A stretch of DNA of 64,000 nucleotides, taken from the NCBI RefSeq assembly GCF_018617485.1, contig NZ_JACSKH010000001.1, forward strand, positions 620,001 to 684,000, read 5' to 3'. The notes beneath the pieces were generated by a model that had not been told where the DNA came from, did not search any database, and saw only the letters and a list, made by a program, of their open reading frames with translations. The position numbers were made by a program, and so were the translations under genes. Numbering within the stretch: the first letter of the stretch is position 1; the number at the start of each line of letters is the position of its first letter. Of the stretch, positions 23,127 through 32,172 are shown piece after piece. The stretch is from Exiguobacterium sp. s124 (lineage in GTDB: Bacteria; Bacillota; Bacilli; Exiguobacteriales; Exiguobacteriaceae).

Positions 23127-24080
23127 ATGAGCTTTGCATCAGATGTGAAGAAAGAATTGACACAACTCGAAGTGAACGACGCCGAGGCGAAAGCAGAATT
23201 GTCGGCACTCGTTCGGATGAACGGCGTCATCTCACTCGCCCTAGGACGAGGCATGACGCTCGACGTCTCGACCGAAAACGCCTCGATCGCCCGTCGGATG
23301 TATTCGTTGATGAAACGCCTCTATGACCATCCGCTAGACTTATTCGTACGGAAGAAAATGCGTCTGAAAAAGAATAACGTCTATATCGTCCGTGTGTCAC
23401 AGCATGCGGAGACGATGCTTCGTGACCTTGAGATTCTCGGGGAGCACTATGAGATGATTCGGACGCTGAACTCAGATATGACACGTGATGAGAATTTGGC
23501 ACGCGCCTACTTACGTGGGGCCTTCCTCGCCGGAGGATCGATCAACCATCCGAAGACGTCGTCGTATCATCTCGAAGTCTACAGCTTGTATGAAAACCAT
23601 AACCAAGCGCTACGCGATCTGGCGAATCGGTTCGATTTGAACGCAAAGACGCTCGAACGGAAAAAAGGGCACATCCTCTATATGAAAGAGAGCGAGAAAA
23701 TCTCCGACTTCCTCAAGTTGATCGGTGCGACACGAGGAATGCTCGAATTTGAGGATGCACGTATCATCAAAGACATGCGCAACTCCGTCAACCGCCTCGT
23801 CAACTGTGAGACGGCCAACTTGAACAAGACGGTCGGGGCGGCGTTACGCCAAGTCGAGAACATCAAGTTCTTGGAACGGACGGTCGGCCTCGATGTCTTG
23901 CCGAAAAAACTTCGAGAAATCGCTGAACTGCGCGTCACGCATCAAGATGTCTCGTTACAAGAACTTGGGGAAATGCTCGAGTCTGGTCCAATTTCGAAGT
24001 CTGGAATCAATCATCGACTTCGAAAAATTGACCAAATTGCCGAGCGTGTACGGAGCGGCGATGAGATCGCTTCTTCGTGA
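23127..24080 (+). CDS. whiA: WhiA-type sporulation/division regulator
   Basis: A 317-residue DNA-binding protein with an N-terminal LAGLIDADG-like fold ([12 protein letters not shown]) and a C-terminal helix-turn-helix ([22 protein letters not shown]). WhiA influences chromosome segregation and Z-ring formation in Bacillus. ATG 23127 follows AAAGGAGGGGG, so the extra upstream codons in the open frame are untranslated. The crh gene that follows whiA in B. subtilis is not present here. Confidence 0.96.
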   Translation: MSFASDVKKELTQLEVNDAEAKAELSALVRMNGVISLALGRGMTLDVSTENASIARRMYSLMKRLYDHPLDLFVRKKMRLKKNNVYIVRVSQHAETMLRDLEILGEHYEMIRTLNSDMTRDENLARAYLRGAFLAGGSINHPKTSSYHLEVYSLYENHNQALRDLANRFDLNAKTLERKKGHILYMKESEKISDFLKLIGATRGMLEFEDARIIKDMRNSVNRLVNCETANLNKTVGAALRQVENIKFLERTVGLDVLPKKLREIAELRVTHQDVSLQELGEMLESGPISKSGINHRLRKIDQIAERVRSGDEIASS

Positions 24081-24164
24081 CGCGGTTGCGTCAAAACCAT
24101 TCTTCCTATATAATAAGCAACTGGAATAGGTTTACTGAATAGGAATTAAAGGAGCTTCATCACT

Positions 24165-24404
24165 ATGTCGAATGAAAAGAAAAGATTATCACTCACGATT
24201 GACGCTAAGCTCGATCAGGTCATCACAGAGCGCGCAAAAGAAATCGGGATCCCGAAAAGTGCCCTCGTCACGTTTGCGACGAGCCTCTTCTTGAACCAAC
24301 TTCGCGCAGAAGAGTTGTTGAACGGCGACAAAAACTCAATCTACGAAGTGATTCGTAAAGATTATGAGTTGCTTACAAGCGTGAAAAATCTAGATACGAA
24401 ATAA
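24165..24404 (+). CDS. Small ribbon-helix-helix-like protein
   Basis: A 79-residue protein whose first half (RLSLTIDAKLDQVITERA, then GIPKSALVTFATSLFL) resembles CopG/Arc ribbon-helix-helix DNA-binding domains. The second half is a charged helix. It sits where crh would be in B. subtilis but shows no HPr-like sequence. Preceded by GGAGC and followed by a terminator. Probably a small transcriptional regulator; no toxin partner is adjacent. Confidence 0.65.
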   Translation: MSNEKKRLSLTIDAKLDQVITERAKEIGIPKSALVTFATSLFLNQLRAEELLNGDKNSIYEVIRKDYELLTSVKNLDTK

Positions 24405-24405
24405 T

Positions 24406-24431
24406 AAGGTTGACTTCGGTCAGCCTTTTTT
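24406..24431 (+). terminator. Terminator of the whiA region
   Basis: AAGGTTGAC pairs with GTCAGCCTT around a TTCG tetraloop, then a T run. Confidence 0.85.
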
Positions 24432-24494
24432 AGTTGCATCTCTCCCGGAAATTTGGAATAGTGGTGGTAATGAATTTGAACGGAGGTCGATCGA

Positions 24495-25010
24495 ATGGGT
24501 CAAATCTTACTCATCCTATTGCTGCAACTTATCTACGTCCCGGTGCTCACGCTCCGAACGATCATGCTCGTGAAAGGGAAGACGGTCATCGCGGGTCTGT
24601 TCGGAACGCTTGAAACGCTCATCTATATTTTCGCACTCGGAATCGTATTCCAAGATTTGACGACGCTCGGTATGATCGTATACGCGGTCGGGTTCGGACT
24701 CGGGATTTTACTCGGTGGCTACGTTGAACGTAAACTCGCCATCGGCTACAACATGATTCAAGTCCACACGAAAGAGTATCCGGCAGAGCTCATCCAACAG
24801 ATGCGTGACAATGGTTACGGGGTGACGCATTACCAAGGACAAGGTCGAGACGGTGTCCGTTATCGTCTGGACGTCTTGGCAGCCCGGACACGGATGAAAG
24901 AATTGCGTGATCTCGTCGAGAAGCATGAGCCGAAGGCGTTTCTCGTCGCATTCGACCCAATCGACTTCAAAGGCGGCTATATGATGAAAGGACTGCGTCG
25001 TCCGAAATGA
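24495..25010 (+). CDS. UPF0316/DUF2179 membrane protein (YebE-like)
   Basis: A 171-residue protein with three N-terminal membrane segments followed by a cytoplasmic DUF2179-type domain (about 90-171). It matches the UPF0316 layout. The ATG follows GGAGGTCG. Function is unknown. It ends in a small terminator and is not overlapped by the next gene. Confidence 0.8.
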   Translation: MGQILLILLLQLIYVPVLTLRTIMLVKGKTVIAGLFGTLETLIYIFALGIVFQDLTTLGMIVYAVGFGLGILLGGYVERKLAIGYNMIQVHTKEYPAELIQQMRDNGYGVTHYQGQGRDGVRYRLDVLAARTRMKELRDLVEKHEPKAFLVAFDPIDFKGGYMMKGLRRPK

Positions 25011-25015
25011 CGCAC

Positions 25016-25042
25016 AAGACTCACGGAAGTGGGTCTTTTTTT
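25016..25042 (+). terminator. Terminator of the UPF0316 gene
   Basis: AAGACTCAC pairs with GTGGGTCTT around GGAA and runs into T residues. Confidence 0.75.
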
Positions 25043-25099
25043 GTTGGAGTAGGGATTTTACCGCACAATATGGAACTAGTGAGGAAAGGAGATGAGACC

Positions 25100-25543
25100 G
25101 TGAAGAGCAATCGGCGTTTTTGGATCGTATTGATTGGGTTACTTGTCGGTGTGTGGGGGATTTATGTCGCCGTGTCTTGGTTCGGTGATGGGAACGATCC
25201 CGTAAAGCCACCGCTACCGACGGTTCGTGTCGGCTCGGTGACAGCGGAAGTGGAGCAATCGACCTATTGTTGGGAAGCCGGAAATCGTGCAACGTGCGCC
25301 GACTACGGCTTGCCGGAAGCCGAGGACCTGCAACTGATCACGGTCAAACCGGGTGATGCGATTGACGTCGTCTATCATGCCGACCCGATGGAATCGACTT
25401 TTTATCGAGTCGAGGACGGAGAACTCGTCCCGGCTGAACCGGTCGTGCCAGACGAACCAGGTATTTATGTATATGAGATTGGTGGGGAATGGACACAAGG
25501 CGACAGCCGATACGTGTTCGGTGTCAGGGTACCTGAAAAATAG
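25100..25543 (+). CDS. Putative membrane-anchored extracytoplasmic protein
   Basis: A 147-residue protein with one N-terminal membrane segment (RRFWIVLIGLLVGVWGIYVAV) and a C-terminal soluble domain holding two cysteines in YCWEAGNRATCADYG. Short YCW...C.DY motifs occur in uncharacterised Bacillales envelope proteins, as far as I recall. GTG 25100 is chosen over upstream in-frame ATG codons because AAGGAG at 25086-25091 is correctly spaced. Function unknown. Confidence 0.6.
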   Translation: MKSNRRFWIVLIGLLVGVWGIYVAVSWFGDGNDPVKPPLPTVRVGSVTAEVEQSTYCWEAGNRATCADYGLPEAEDLQLITVKPGDAIDVVYHADPMESTFYRVEDGELVPAEPVVPDEPGIYVYEIGGEWTQGDSRYVFGVRVPEK

Positions 25544-25544
25544 A

Positions 25545-25580
25545 AAAAGACGTTTCCCGATTAATCGGGAAACGTCTTTT
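25545..25580. terminator. Bidirectional terminator between the 25.1 kb gene and clpP
   Basis: A 16-bp perfect inverted repeat (AAAAGACGTTTCCCGA and its complement) separated by three or four bases, with T runs in both directions. It separates two convergent genes. Confidence 0.92.
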
Positions 25581-25586
25581 GTATGA

Positions 25587-26162
25587 TTAGCGTGTCATGA
25601 CTTTGTCGATGAGACCGTAGTCTTTCGCTTGGTCAGCTGCCATGAAGTAGTCACGCTCTGTGTCGCGCTCGATTACTTCAAGTGGCTGTCCTGTGTTCTC
25701 AGCCATGATTTGGTTCAATTTCTCACGCATTTTGATGATGCGCTCTGCGTGAATCTTAATGTCTGACGCTTGGCCCTGTGTGCCGCCGAGCGGTTGGTGA
25801 ATCATGATTTCTGCGTTCGGAAGTGCGAAGCGTTTTCCTTTTTCACCGGCTTGGAGCAAGAAGGCACCCATCGATGCAGCCATTCCGATACAAATCGTCG
25901 ACACGTTTGGCTTGATGAAGTTCATCGTGTCATAAATCGCCATACCTGCTGTAATCGAACCACCTGGGCTGTTGATGTAGAGCGAGATGTCCTTTTCTGG
26001 ATCCTCAGCTGCGAGGAAGAGGAGCTGTGCGACGATTGAGTTCGCGACGTTGTCGTCAATCGCACTTCCGAGAAGGATGATACGGTCTTTGAGCAAGCGT
26101 GAGTAGATGTCATACGCGCGCTCCCCACGGCCTGTCTGTTCGATAACTGTTGGAATTAACAT
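25587..26162 (-). CDS. clpP: ATP-dependent Clp protease proteolytic subunit
   Basis: Serine protease of 191 residues that forms the 14-mer ClpP chamber used by ClpX, ClpC or ClpE. The catalytic serine is in GMAASMGA (about S97), the histidine in IMIHQPLGG (about H122), and the aspartate in the [10 protein letters not shown] region. Starts at ATG 26162 behind AAAGGAGGC. The upstream CtsR operator indicates heat-shock control. Confidence 0.98.
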   Translation of the reverse strand: MLIPTVIEQTGRGERAYDIYSRLLKDRIILLGSAIDDNVANSIVAQLLFLAAEDPEKDISLYINSPGGSITAGMAIYDTMNFIKPNVSTICIGMAASMGAFLLQAGEKGKRFALPNAEIMIHQPLGGTQGQASDIKIHAERIIKMREKLNQIMAENTGQPLEVIERDTERDYFMAADQAKDYGLIDKVMTR

Positions 26163-26195
26163 TGAATCTGCCTCCTTTATGTAGGTTGTAAGTTC

Positions 26196-26225
26196 ATCAT
26201 ACCTGTATAGTCAATGTTGGTCAAA
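26196..26225 (-). promoter_or_regulatory. clpP promoter with CtsR operator
   Basis: On the minus strand TTGACC (26224-26219), a 17-base spacer and TATGAT (26201-26196) form a near-ideal sigma-A promoter. AGTCAATGTTGGTCAAA at 26209-26225 (plus-strand reading) matches the CtsR heptad repeat RGTCAAA-N3-RGTCAAA with one base change, and covers the -35 and spacer. Confidence 0.85.
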
Positions 26226-26274
26226 CGATAGTCATCGTTTTTCAACTATTCCACGATTTTCTCGTTATGAAACG

Positions 26275-26305
26275 AAAAAGAGACCAGGCAATCTGCCTGA
26301 TCTCT
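26275..26305 (-). terminator. Terminator of the tRNA-Arg gene
   Basis: On the minus strand AGAGATCAGGCA pairs with TGCCTGGTCTCT around a GAT loop, then TTTTT. Confidence 0.88.
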
Positions 26306-26313
26306 ATATGTAA

Positions 26314-26386
26314 TACACCCGGAGAGATTCGAACTCCCGACACCTGGCACCGGAAACCAGTGCTCTATCCCCTGAGCTACGGGTGC
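26314..26386 (-). tRNA. tRNA-Arg (anticodon CCG)
   Basis: On the minus strand the 7-bp acceptor GCACCCG/CGGGTGT (G-U at the end), a D arm GCTCAGGGGATAGAGC, an anticodon stem CTGGT/GCCAG with loop TTCCGGT (CCG, reading CGG), and a T arm with GTTCGAATC are all present. The 3' CCA is not encoded, so it must be added after transcription. Confidence 0.93.
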
Positions 26387-26505
26387 ATGTGTGTGACACG
26401 AATTTATTATACATTTGTTTTATTGAAAAAGCAATCCTGTTCATTACGCTTTTTTGAGCGCGAGTGGAGCGGGTTCGTTACAATAGAAGAGAGGGGGGGA
26501 GAACG

Positions 26506-27651
26506 ATGCAACGGCAAGAACAAAAACAGGTGCAACAGCAACAGATGACACAAGACCTTGTGCAACGGCTGCCGGTACTCGAGGCGGATCGTCTCGCGCT
26601 CACGTTTCGTCTCGCACGTCTCGCGCGACATAATCCAAACATTCATGTCGGGAGCGGGGATCTCGGATGGATTGCAGATGCGGCGAGTGCGTTCGAGGAG
26701 AAGTTGTTCACGCAGATTCGGGAAGGAAGCGGTAGCGAGACGGAGAAGGAGCTGAGACGACAACTCGTCCTCTTGCTCGATCATCGAGGGTTGTTGCCGG
26801 ACACGAATGAGGGATTGGCGGAGCGGTTCGGTATCGACGTCTCTCAAATCGAACAGGCGAGACAGGCACTCCTATTTCTTGAACCGACGGGGATCGGGGC
26901 AAGAACGGAACGGGAGTGTCAGTATCGGCATGCGATCGAGCATGAGGACCCGCGCGTCGTCGATGTATTCGATGCGATTGAGAGTGGAGTGAGCCATCAA
27001 CAGATGGCAAGCGCGCTCGCGATTTCGGAAGAAGAACTAGCCCGTCTAGAACGGATTGTCGCGACACTTCCGAAGCGTCCTTTATTATATGAAGAAACGG
27101 GGCACGTCTATCCGGAAGTCGAAGTGTGTGTGGAGGACGGGGAACTTGTCACGACGTGGCTCAGTCCGGAACTTGACGAGACATGTGTCGGGAATGACCG
27201 CGAGGCGAAGTGGTGGATGACATCCCTTGCGATGCGAAACGAGACGCTTCGAGACATTTGGGCGGTCATCGAGTCGCGTCAGACCGAGTGGCTCAAAGGA
27301 GAACTTGTCCTCCATCCGTTGACACGTCGTACCGTCGCGCAACAAATCGGAAAGCACGAATCAACGGTCGGGCGTGCCATACAAGGGAAGTTCGCGAAGA
27401 CCGAGGGCGGAATCATGGAATGGCGACACTTTTTCGTCCGGTCGACGAGTCATGGGCATTCGCCGTTCATGATCAAACGGACGCTCGCGGAACTCATCCA
27501 ACGAGAGAAGGCGCCGCAAAGTGATCAAGCCCTCGCTAAAGAGCTCGCCCGATACGGATATCTCGTGACGCGACGGACCGTGACGAACTATCGGGAAGAA
27601 CTCGGATTCGGCAATTCGCGTGAGCGTGAGCGACAGTTATGGAAAGGATGA
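26506..27651 (+). CDS. rpoN: RNA polymerase sigma-54 factor
   Basis: A 381-residue sigma-54 factor, slightly short for the family. The Gln-rich N-terminus (MQRQEQKQVQQQQMTQDLV) is the activator-interacting region. The central core-binding and HTH domains follow (KHESTVGRAIQGKF), and the C-terminus carries the RpoN box, seen as RRTVTNYREELG instead of the usual ARRTVAKYRE. ATG 26506 follows GGGGGGAG. I saw no convincing -24/-12 promoter in the window, so its targets lie elsewhere. Upstream of a thioredoxin-like gene and cggR, as in several other Bacillales. Confidence 0.93.
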   Translation: MQRQEQKQVQQQQMTQDLVQRLPVLEADRLALTFRLARLARHNPNIHVGSGDLGWIADAASAFEEKLFTQIREGSGSETEKELRRQLVLLLDHRGLLPDTNEGLAERFGIDVSQIEQARQALLFLEPTGIGARTERECQYRHAIEHEDPRVVDVFDAIESGVSHQQMASALAISEEELARLERIVATLPKRPLLYEETGHVYPEVEVCVEDGELVTTWLSPELDETCVGNDREAKWWMTSLAMRNETLRDIWAVIESRQTEWLKGELVLHPLTRRTVAQQIGKHESTVGRAIQGKFAKTEGGIMEWRHFFVRSTSHGHSPFMIKRTLAELIQREKAPQSDQALAKELARYGYLVTRRTVTNYREELGFGNSRERERQLWKG

Positions 27652-27656
27652 CGAAA

Positions 27657-27914
27657 ATGAAATTTACATTATATAAACGTGACAACTGTTCACTCTGTGA
27701 CGAGGCGATCGTCATGCTCGAATGGTTGCAGGAAGATTATCCGATTGAGCTCGAACAAGTCGACATCACGGGAGACGAGGTACTCGAGGCGAAGTACCTC
27801 TTCGAAATCCCCGTTCTTATACACGAAGGGCAAGTCATCAGTCAAGGGCGATATGATGACAACAAAGTTGAAGATTTTGTTAAGTATACGCTTACATCGA
27901 AAAAAAACGTTTGA
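27657..27914 (+). CDS. Glutaredoxin/thioredoxin-fold small protein
   Basis: An 85-residue DUF836/glutaredoxin-like protein with the redox motif CSLC at about residues 11-14 (YKRDNCSLCDEA) and the cis-proline strand EIPVLIHEG. It starts five bases after the rpoN stop. ATG 27657 is preferred over in-frame ATG 27648 and 27639 because GGAAAGG is correctly spaced. Probably a thiol-disulfide oxidoreductase; its substrate is unknown. Confidence 0.82.
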   Translation: MKFTLYKRDNCSLCDEAIVMLEWLQEDYPIELEQVDITGDEVLEAKYLFEIPVLIHEGQVISQGRYDDNKVEDFVKYTLTSKKNV

Positions 27915-27919
27915 AGGGG

Positions 27920-27948
27920 TTGCCAGACGGAAAAGTGATTGATAAGAT
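27920..27948 (+). promoter_or_regulatory. Sigma-A promoter of cggR-gapA operon
   Basis: TTGCCA, a 17-base spacer and TAAGAT at 27943-27948. The CggR operator begins about ten bases downstream. Confidence 0.7.
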
Positions 27949-27956
27949 GAACTCGT

Positions 27957-28000
27957 AGCGGTGGGACGCAAATAAAAAAGTGGGACAAAATTTGTCCACG
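27957..28000 (+). promoter_or_regulatory. CggR operator
   Basis: Two GTGGGAC elements (27961 and 27980) are followed by an inverted TTGTCCAC, so GTGGGACAAAATTTGTCCAC forms a palindrome. The tandem half-operators with GGGAC/GTCC cores match the layout known for the B. subtilis cggR control region. Placement just after the transcription start fits a roadblock repressor released by fructose-1,6-bisphosphate. Confidence 0.82.
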
Positions 28001-28023
28001 CTGAAAGTCGAGGGGGGAAGAGC

Positions 28024-29052
28024 ATGATCCAGCAACTGATTCACGTTCAGAAGCAAATTGTCCCTGACCTGCTCGATACGCTCCGACATCGTTACGATAT
28101 CTTACATTATGTCCGCTTGATGCAGCCGATTGGCCGCAGGACACTCGCAACGAGTTTGGGACTGACCGAACGGGTGCTCAGACGAGAAGTCGACTTTTTG
28201 AAAGACCAAGGTCTTCTTTACGTCGCTACTCAAGGAATTTCCCTTAGTGAGACGGGACGAAACGTCTTACGAGACTTGCACGAGATCATGGGAGAACTTC
28301 TCGGAATCTCAGAAGTGGCAAGAGAGCTCGAAGAGAAATTAGGGGTTCGCCAAGTCGTCATCGTACCAGGTGATTCAGATGAGACGTTCTGGGTCCAACG
28401 CGATATCGGACGGGCAGCGGTCACGCAGTTAAAAGCGCGGCTTGCACCGGATGATAACGTGATTGCGGTAACGGGTGGAACGACAATGGCATCGGTTGCG
28501 GCGATGATGTCGCCCGATAAAAAAGAACGCCCGATGCATTTTGTGCCCGCACGCGGAGGTCTTGGTGAAACGCTTGAACTTCAAGCGAATACCGTCTGTT
28601 CACGCATGGCGGACCGGGCCCACGCAGACTATCATCTTCTACATATTCCGGATGAAGTGTCACAAGAAACATTCGACCGGATGGTGGAGGAACCTAGTAT
28701 TAAAAATGTACTGGAAATGATTAGAGCGGCGCGAATTGTGGTACATGGAATTGGTGAGGCAGAAACGATGGCAAAACGCCGTCATGCATCACCGGAGCAT
28801 TTGCGGATGATTGAACGGCATGACGCCGTCGCCGAAGCATTCGGATATTATTTCAATGCGGAAGGTGAGATCGTTCATCGCGTTAAGACAGTCGGAATCC
28901 AACTCGAAGAGCTGGATGACATGGATACCGTCATCGCGGTTGCCGGAGGAAAATCGAAGGCACAGGCGATCGCCGCTTATGCGAAACACACGTCGAACAT
29001 CATCCTCGTCACAGACGAAGGTGCGGCGAAAGAATTATTAACTTGTTATTAA
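28024..29052 (+). CDS. cggR: Central glycolytic genes regulator CggR
   Basis: A 342-residue SorC/DeoR-type repressor. An N-terminal winged helix-turn-helix (RRTLATSLGLTERVLRREVDFL) is followed by a sugar-phosphate-binding domain with TGGTTMASV, VPARGGLGE and GIGEAE motifs. In B. subtilis it represses the gapA-pgk-tpiA-gpmI-eno operon until fructose-1,6-bisphosphate accumulates. It is the first gene of the operon here and binds the operator just upstream, giving autoregulation. ATG 28024 follows GAGGGGGG. Confidence 0.97.
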   Translation: MIQQLIHVQKQIVPDLLDTLRHRYDILHYVRLMQPIGRRTLATSLGLTERVLRREVDFLKDQGLLYVATQGISLSETGRNVLRDLHEIMGELLGISEVARELEEKLGVRQVVIVPGDSDETFWVQRDIGRAAVTQLKARLAPDDNVIAVTGGTTMASVAAMMSPDKKERPMHFVPARGGLGETLELQANTVCSRMADRAHADYHLLHIPDEVSQETFDRMVEEPSIKNVLEMIRAARIVVHGIGEAETMAKRRHASPEHLRMIERHDAVAEAFGYYFNAEGEIVHRVKTVGIQLEELDDMDTVIAVAGGKSKAQAIAAYAKHTSNIILVTDEGAAKELLTCY

Positions 29053-29075
29053 AGAGTTGACCCCCCGTTGGCTCT
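29053..29075 (+). other. Stem-loop between cggR and gapA
   Basis: AGAGTTGA can pair with TTGGCTCT (three G-U) over a C-rich loop immediately after the cggR stop. In B. subtilis the cggR-gapA transcript is cut here and a hairpin stabilises the gapA part. The same role is an inference. Confidence 0.45.
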
Positions 29076-29111
29076 TCAATAAATAGCTTCTACCCTAAGG
29101 AGGAAATTAAC

Positions 29112-30119
29112 ATGGCAGTAAAAGTTGGTATTAACGGATTTGGACGTATCGGTCGTTTGGCATTCCGCGAGATCATCAAAAACGAAGGGATCGAAGTTGT
29201 TGCAATCAACGACTTGACAGACACGAAGATGCTTGCGCACCTTCTCAAGTATGACACGACTCAAGGTCGTTTCGACGGAGAAGTTGAAGTACATGACGAT
29301 CACTTCCTCGTAAACGGAGAGAAAGTTATCACGCTTGCTAACCGTAACCCTGAAGAACTTCCATGGGGAGACCTCGGTGTAGACATCGTTCTCGAATGTA
29401 CTGGATTCTTCACTTCTAAAGAAAAAGCTGAGCTTCACTTGAAAGCTGGCGCGAAGAAAGTTGTTATCTCGGCTCCTGCTACAGGTGACATGAAGACTGT
29501 TGTTTACAACACAAACCACGACATCCTCGATGGTACTGAAACAGTCATCTCAGGTGCTTCTTGTACAACAAACTGCTTGGCACCAATGGCTAAAGTACTT
29601 CAAGACCAGTTTGGAATCGTTGAAGGTCTCATGACTACGATCCACGCTTACACTGGCGACCAAAACACACTTGACGCTCCACACCCGAAAGGTGACTTCC
29701 GTCGTGCACGTGCAGCTGCAGCGAACATCGTACCTAACACAACAGGTGCTGCTAAAGCAATCGGTCTCGTAATTCCTGAACTTCAAGGAAAACTTGACGG
29801 TGCTGCACAACGTGTACCAGTTGCTACAGGTTCACTCACTGAACTCGTAACTGTACTCGACAAGCAAGTATCTGTTGACGAAGTAAACGCAGCAATGAAA
29901 GCAGCAGCAAACGAGTCATTCGGTTACACTGAAGACGAAATCGTTTCTTCTGACATCGTTGGAATCACATACGGTTCACTCTTCGACGCGACTCAAACGA
30001 AAGTAATGACAGTTGGCGACAAGCAACTCGTTAAGACAGTTTCTTGGTACGACAACGAAATGTCTTACACTGCACAATTGGTTCGCACACTCAAGCACTT
30101 CGCTAACATCGCGAAGTAA
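29112..30119 (+). CDS. gapA: Glyceraldehyde-3-phosphate dehydrogenase, glycolytic
   Basis: A 335-residue NAD-dependent enzyme. It has the Rossmann motif [10 protein letters not shown], the catalytic cysteine in ASCTTN (about C151), and Asp in the INDLTD cofactor loop that favours NAD. It follows cggR with the strong site AAGGAGG. Codon use shifts toward a small preferred set (GTA, ACA, AAC, CTT), as expected for a very highly expressed gene. Confidence 0.98.
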   Translation: MAVKVGINGFGRIGRLAFREIIKNEGIEVVAINDLTDTKMLAHLLKYDTTQGRFDGEVEVHDDHFLVNGEKVITLANRNPEELPWGDLGVDIVLECTGFFTSKEKAELHLKAGAKKVVISAPATGDMKTVVYNTNHDILDGTETVISGASCTTNCLAPMAKVLQDQFGIVEGLMTTIHAYTGDQNTLDAPHPKGDFRRARAAAANIVPNTTGAAKAIGLVIPELQGKLDGAAQRVPVATGSLTELVTVLDKQVSVDEVNAAMKAAANESFGYTEDEIVSSDIVGITYGSLFDATQTKVMTVGDKQLVKTVSWYDNEMSYTAQLVRTLKHFANIAK

Positions 30120-30140
30120 GTTCGTGAACTAAATAGAATC

Positions 30141-30180
30141 AAATAGGAGCGGAAACAAGTGATTGTTCTCCGCTCTATTT
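30141..30180 (+). other. Intercistronic stem-loop between gapA and pgk
   Basis: AATAGGAGCGGA pairs with TCCGCTCTATT (one bulge) over a 15-base loop. There is no T run, so it is more likely an mRNA-stabilising or attenuating element than a full terminator; the operon continues into pgk. Confidence 0.5.
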
Positions 30181-30216
30181 ATGAAATGACATGCACGACA
30201 TATGGAGGCGAAAGTT

Positions 30217-31401
30217 ATGAACAAACAGTCTATTCGTGACATCGATGTAAAAGGGAAACGCGTCTTTTGCCGCGTTGACTTCAACGTTCCACTCAAAGAT
30301 GGCGTCATCCAAGACGAAACTCGGATCCAAGCCGCACTTCCAACGATCAAGCATTTGCTTGACGGTGGTGCGAAACTCGTCCTTGCGAGCCACCTCGGCC
30401 GTCCGAAAGGCGAGAAGAACCCTGAGTTCTCACTTGCTCCAGTAGCGAAGCGTCTCGCTGAGCTCCTCGGAAAAGATGTACCGCTCGTCGAAGAAGCATA
30501 CGGTCCGGTCGCAGAAGAAGCGGTCGCTAAACTCTCTGAAGGCGATGTCGTCGTTTTAGAGAACGTTCGTTTCTACCCAGGTGAAACGAAAAACGACGCT
30601 GAACTTGCAAAAGGATTCGCAGCACTTGCTGACGTATACGTCAACGACGCGTTCGGCGCGGCTCACCGTGCACACGCTTCAACTGAAGGAATTGCACACC
30701 ACGTGGACACAGCCGTTGCTGGTCTCTTGATGGAAAAAGAACTTGAAGTTCTCGGTAAAGCTCTTTCTAACCCAGACCGTCCGTTCACGGCGATTATCGG
30801 CGGGTCGAAAGTAGCTGACAAGATTGGGGTCATCGACCATCTTCTTGACATCGTTGACACACTCATCATCGGTGGCGGACTCTCGTACACGTTCTCGAAA
30901 GCACTCGGGCACGAAGTCGGGACGTCGCTCCTTGAAGAGGATAAGCTTGACCTCGCTCGTCAATTCATGAAGAAAGCAGAAGACAAAGGCGTGAAATTCT
31001 TGATGCCTGTCGACTGTGTCATCACGAAAGAATTCGGCGAAGAAACGTATGTCGGCCCAGTCGATATCGACTCGATCCCAGCGGATCACATGGGTCTTGA
31101 TATCGGACCGAAGACAGTCGAACTTTACGCGGACGCGATTCGCGAATCGAAACTTGTCGTATGGAACGGACCGATGGGCGTATTCGAACTTGATAAATAC
31201 GCAAACGGAACGAAAGGTGTCGCTCAAGCACTTGCAGACAGCGATGCATATTCAATCATCGGTGGTGGCGACTCAGCCGCTGCGGCAGCCAAGTTTGGTC
31301 TTGCTGACAAGATGAGTCACATTTCAACTGGTGGTGGCGCGTCACTCGAATTCATGGAAGGCAAAAAACTTCCAGGTGTCGAGGCGCTTAACGACAAGTA
31401 A
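30217..31401 (+). CDS. pgk: Phosphoglycerate kinase
   Basis: A 394-residue enzyme, the standard length, transferring phosphate from 1,3-bisphosphoglycerate to ADP. Signatures are RVDFNVPL at the N-terminus, [10 protein letters not shown] in the substrate site, and [13 protein letters not shown] in the nucleotide site. The start at ATG 30217 follows GGAGG; the in-frame ATG 30202 lies inside the ribosome binding region and is rejected. Third gene of the cggR operon. Confidence 0.98.
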   Translation: MNKQSIRDIDVKGKRVFCRVDFNVPLKDGVIQDETRIQAALPTIKHLLDGGAKLVLASHLGRPKGEKNPEFSLAPVAKRLAELLGKDVPLVEEAYGPVAEEAVAKLSEGDVVVLENVRFYPGETKNDAELAKGFAALADVYVNDAFGAAHRAHASTEGIAHHVDTAVAGLLMEKELEVLGKALSNPDRPFTAIIGGSKVADKIGVIDHLLDIVDTLIIGGGLSYTFSKALGHEVGTSLLEEDKLDLARQFMKKAEDKGVKFLMPVDCVITKEFGEETYVGPVDIDSIPADHMGLDIGPKTVELYADAIRESKLVVWNGPMGVFELDKYANGTKGVAQALADSDAYSIIGGGDSAAAAAKFGLADKMSHISTGGGASLEFMEGKKLPGVEALNDK

Positions 31402-31419
31402 TTTAGAGGAGGGTTATCG

Positions 31420-32172
31420 ATGCGTAAACCGATTATTGCAGGTAACTGGAAAATGAACAAAACACTCTCGGAAGCAGTCGCTTTCGTAGAGGAAGTTAAA
31501 AACAACATCCCGTCTACTGACAAAGTAGATGCAGCGATTGGTGCTCCGGCACTTTTCCTCGCACCGATGGTAGAAGCAGCTAAAGGGTCAAACTTGAAGC
31601 TCGGTGCACAAAACATGTACGACAAAGATAGCGGTGCCTACACTGGCGAAATCAGCCCAGCTATGGTCGCTGACCTCGGCGTGACTTACGTCATCCTCGG
31701 TCACTCAGAACGTCGCGAGTACTTCGGAGAATCAGATGCGTTCATCAACAGCAAAACGAAAAAAGCGTTCGAACACGGTCTTACGCCAATCGTTTGTGTC
31801 GGTGAAACACTCGAGGAGCGCGAAGGCGACAAGTTCGAAGAAGTCATCAAAACACAAGTCGAAGGCGGTCTCGCTGACCTCTCTGCTGACCAAGTCAAAC
31901 AACTCGTCATCGCGTATGAGCCAGTTTGGGCAATCGGTACAGGTAAATCAGCAGACGAAGCTGACGCACAAAGCTCTTGTAAGTATGTTCGCGACGTGGT
32001 GAAAGGTCTTTACGGCGAAGACGTAGCGGCTGCAGTACGCATCCAATACGGTGGATCTGTAAAACCTGAGAACATCAAAGAGTACATGGCACAAGAAGAT
32101 ATCGACGGCGCACTCGTCGGCGGTGCTTCACTTGAAGCCGCTTCGTTCCTCAAATTGTTGGAGGCGATTTAA
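31420..32172 (+). CDS. tpiA: Triosephosphate isomerase
   Basis: A 250-residue TIM barrel interconverting DHAP and glyceraldehyde-3-phosphate. NWKMN carries the active-site lysine, LGHSERR the electrophilic histidine, [11 protein letters not shown] the catalytic glutamate, and YGGSVKPEN the phosphate grip. 18 bases after pgk, behind GAGGAGGG; the stop abuts the gpmI start. Confidence 0.98.
   Translation: MRKPIIAGNWKMNKTLSEAVAFVEEVKNNIPSTDKVDAAIGAPALFLAPMVEAAKGSNLKLGAQNMYDKDSGAYTGEISPAMVADLGVTYVILGHSERREYFGESDAFINSKTKKAFEHGLTPIVCVGETLEEREGDKFEEVIKTQVEGGLADLSADQVKQLVIAYEPVWAIGTGKSADEADAQSSCKYVRDVVKGLYGEDVAAAVRIQYGGSVKPENIKEYMAQEDIDGALVGGASLEAASFLKLLEAI

Noticed and set aside
26340-26365. Sigma-54 -24/-12 promoter (TGGCAC...) near rpoN
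   Set aside because: The TGGCAC lies inside tRNA-Arg and lacks a GC at -12.
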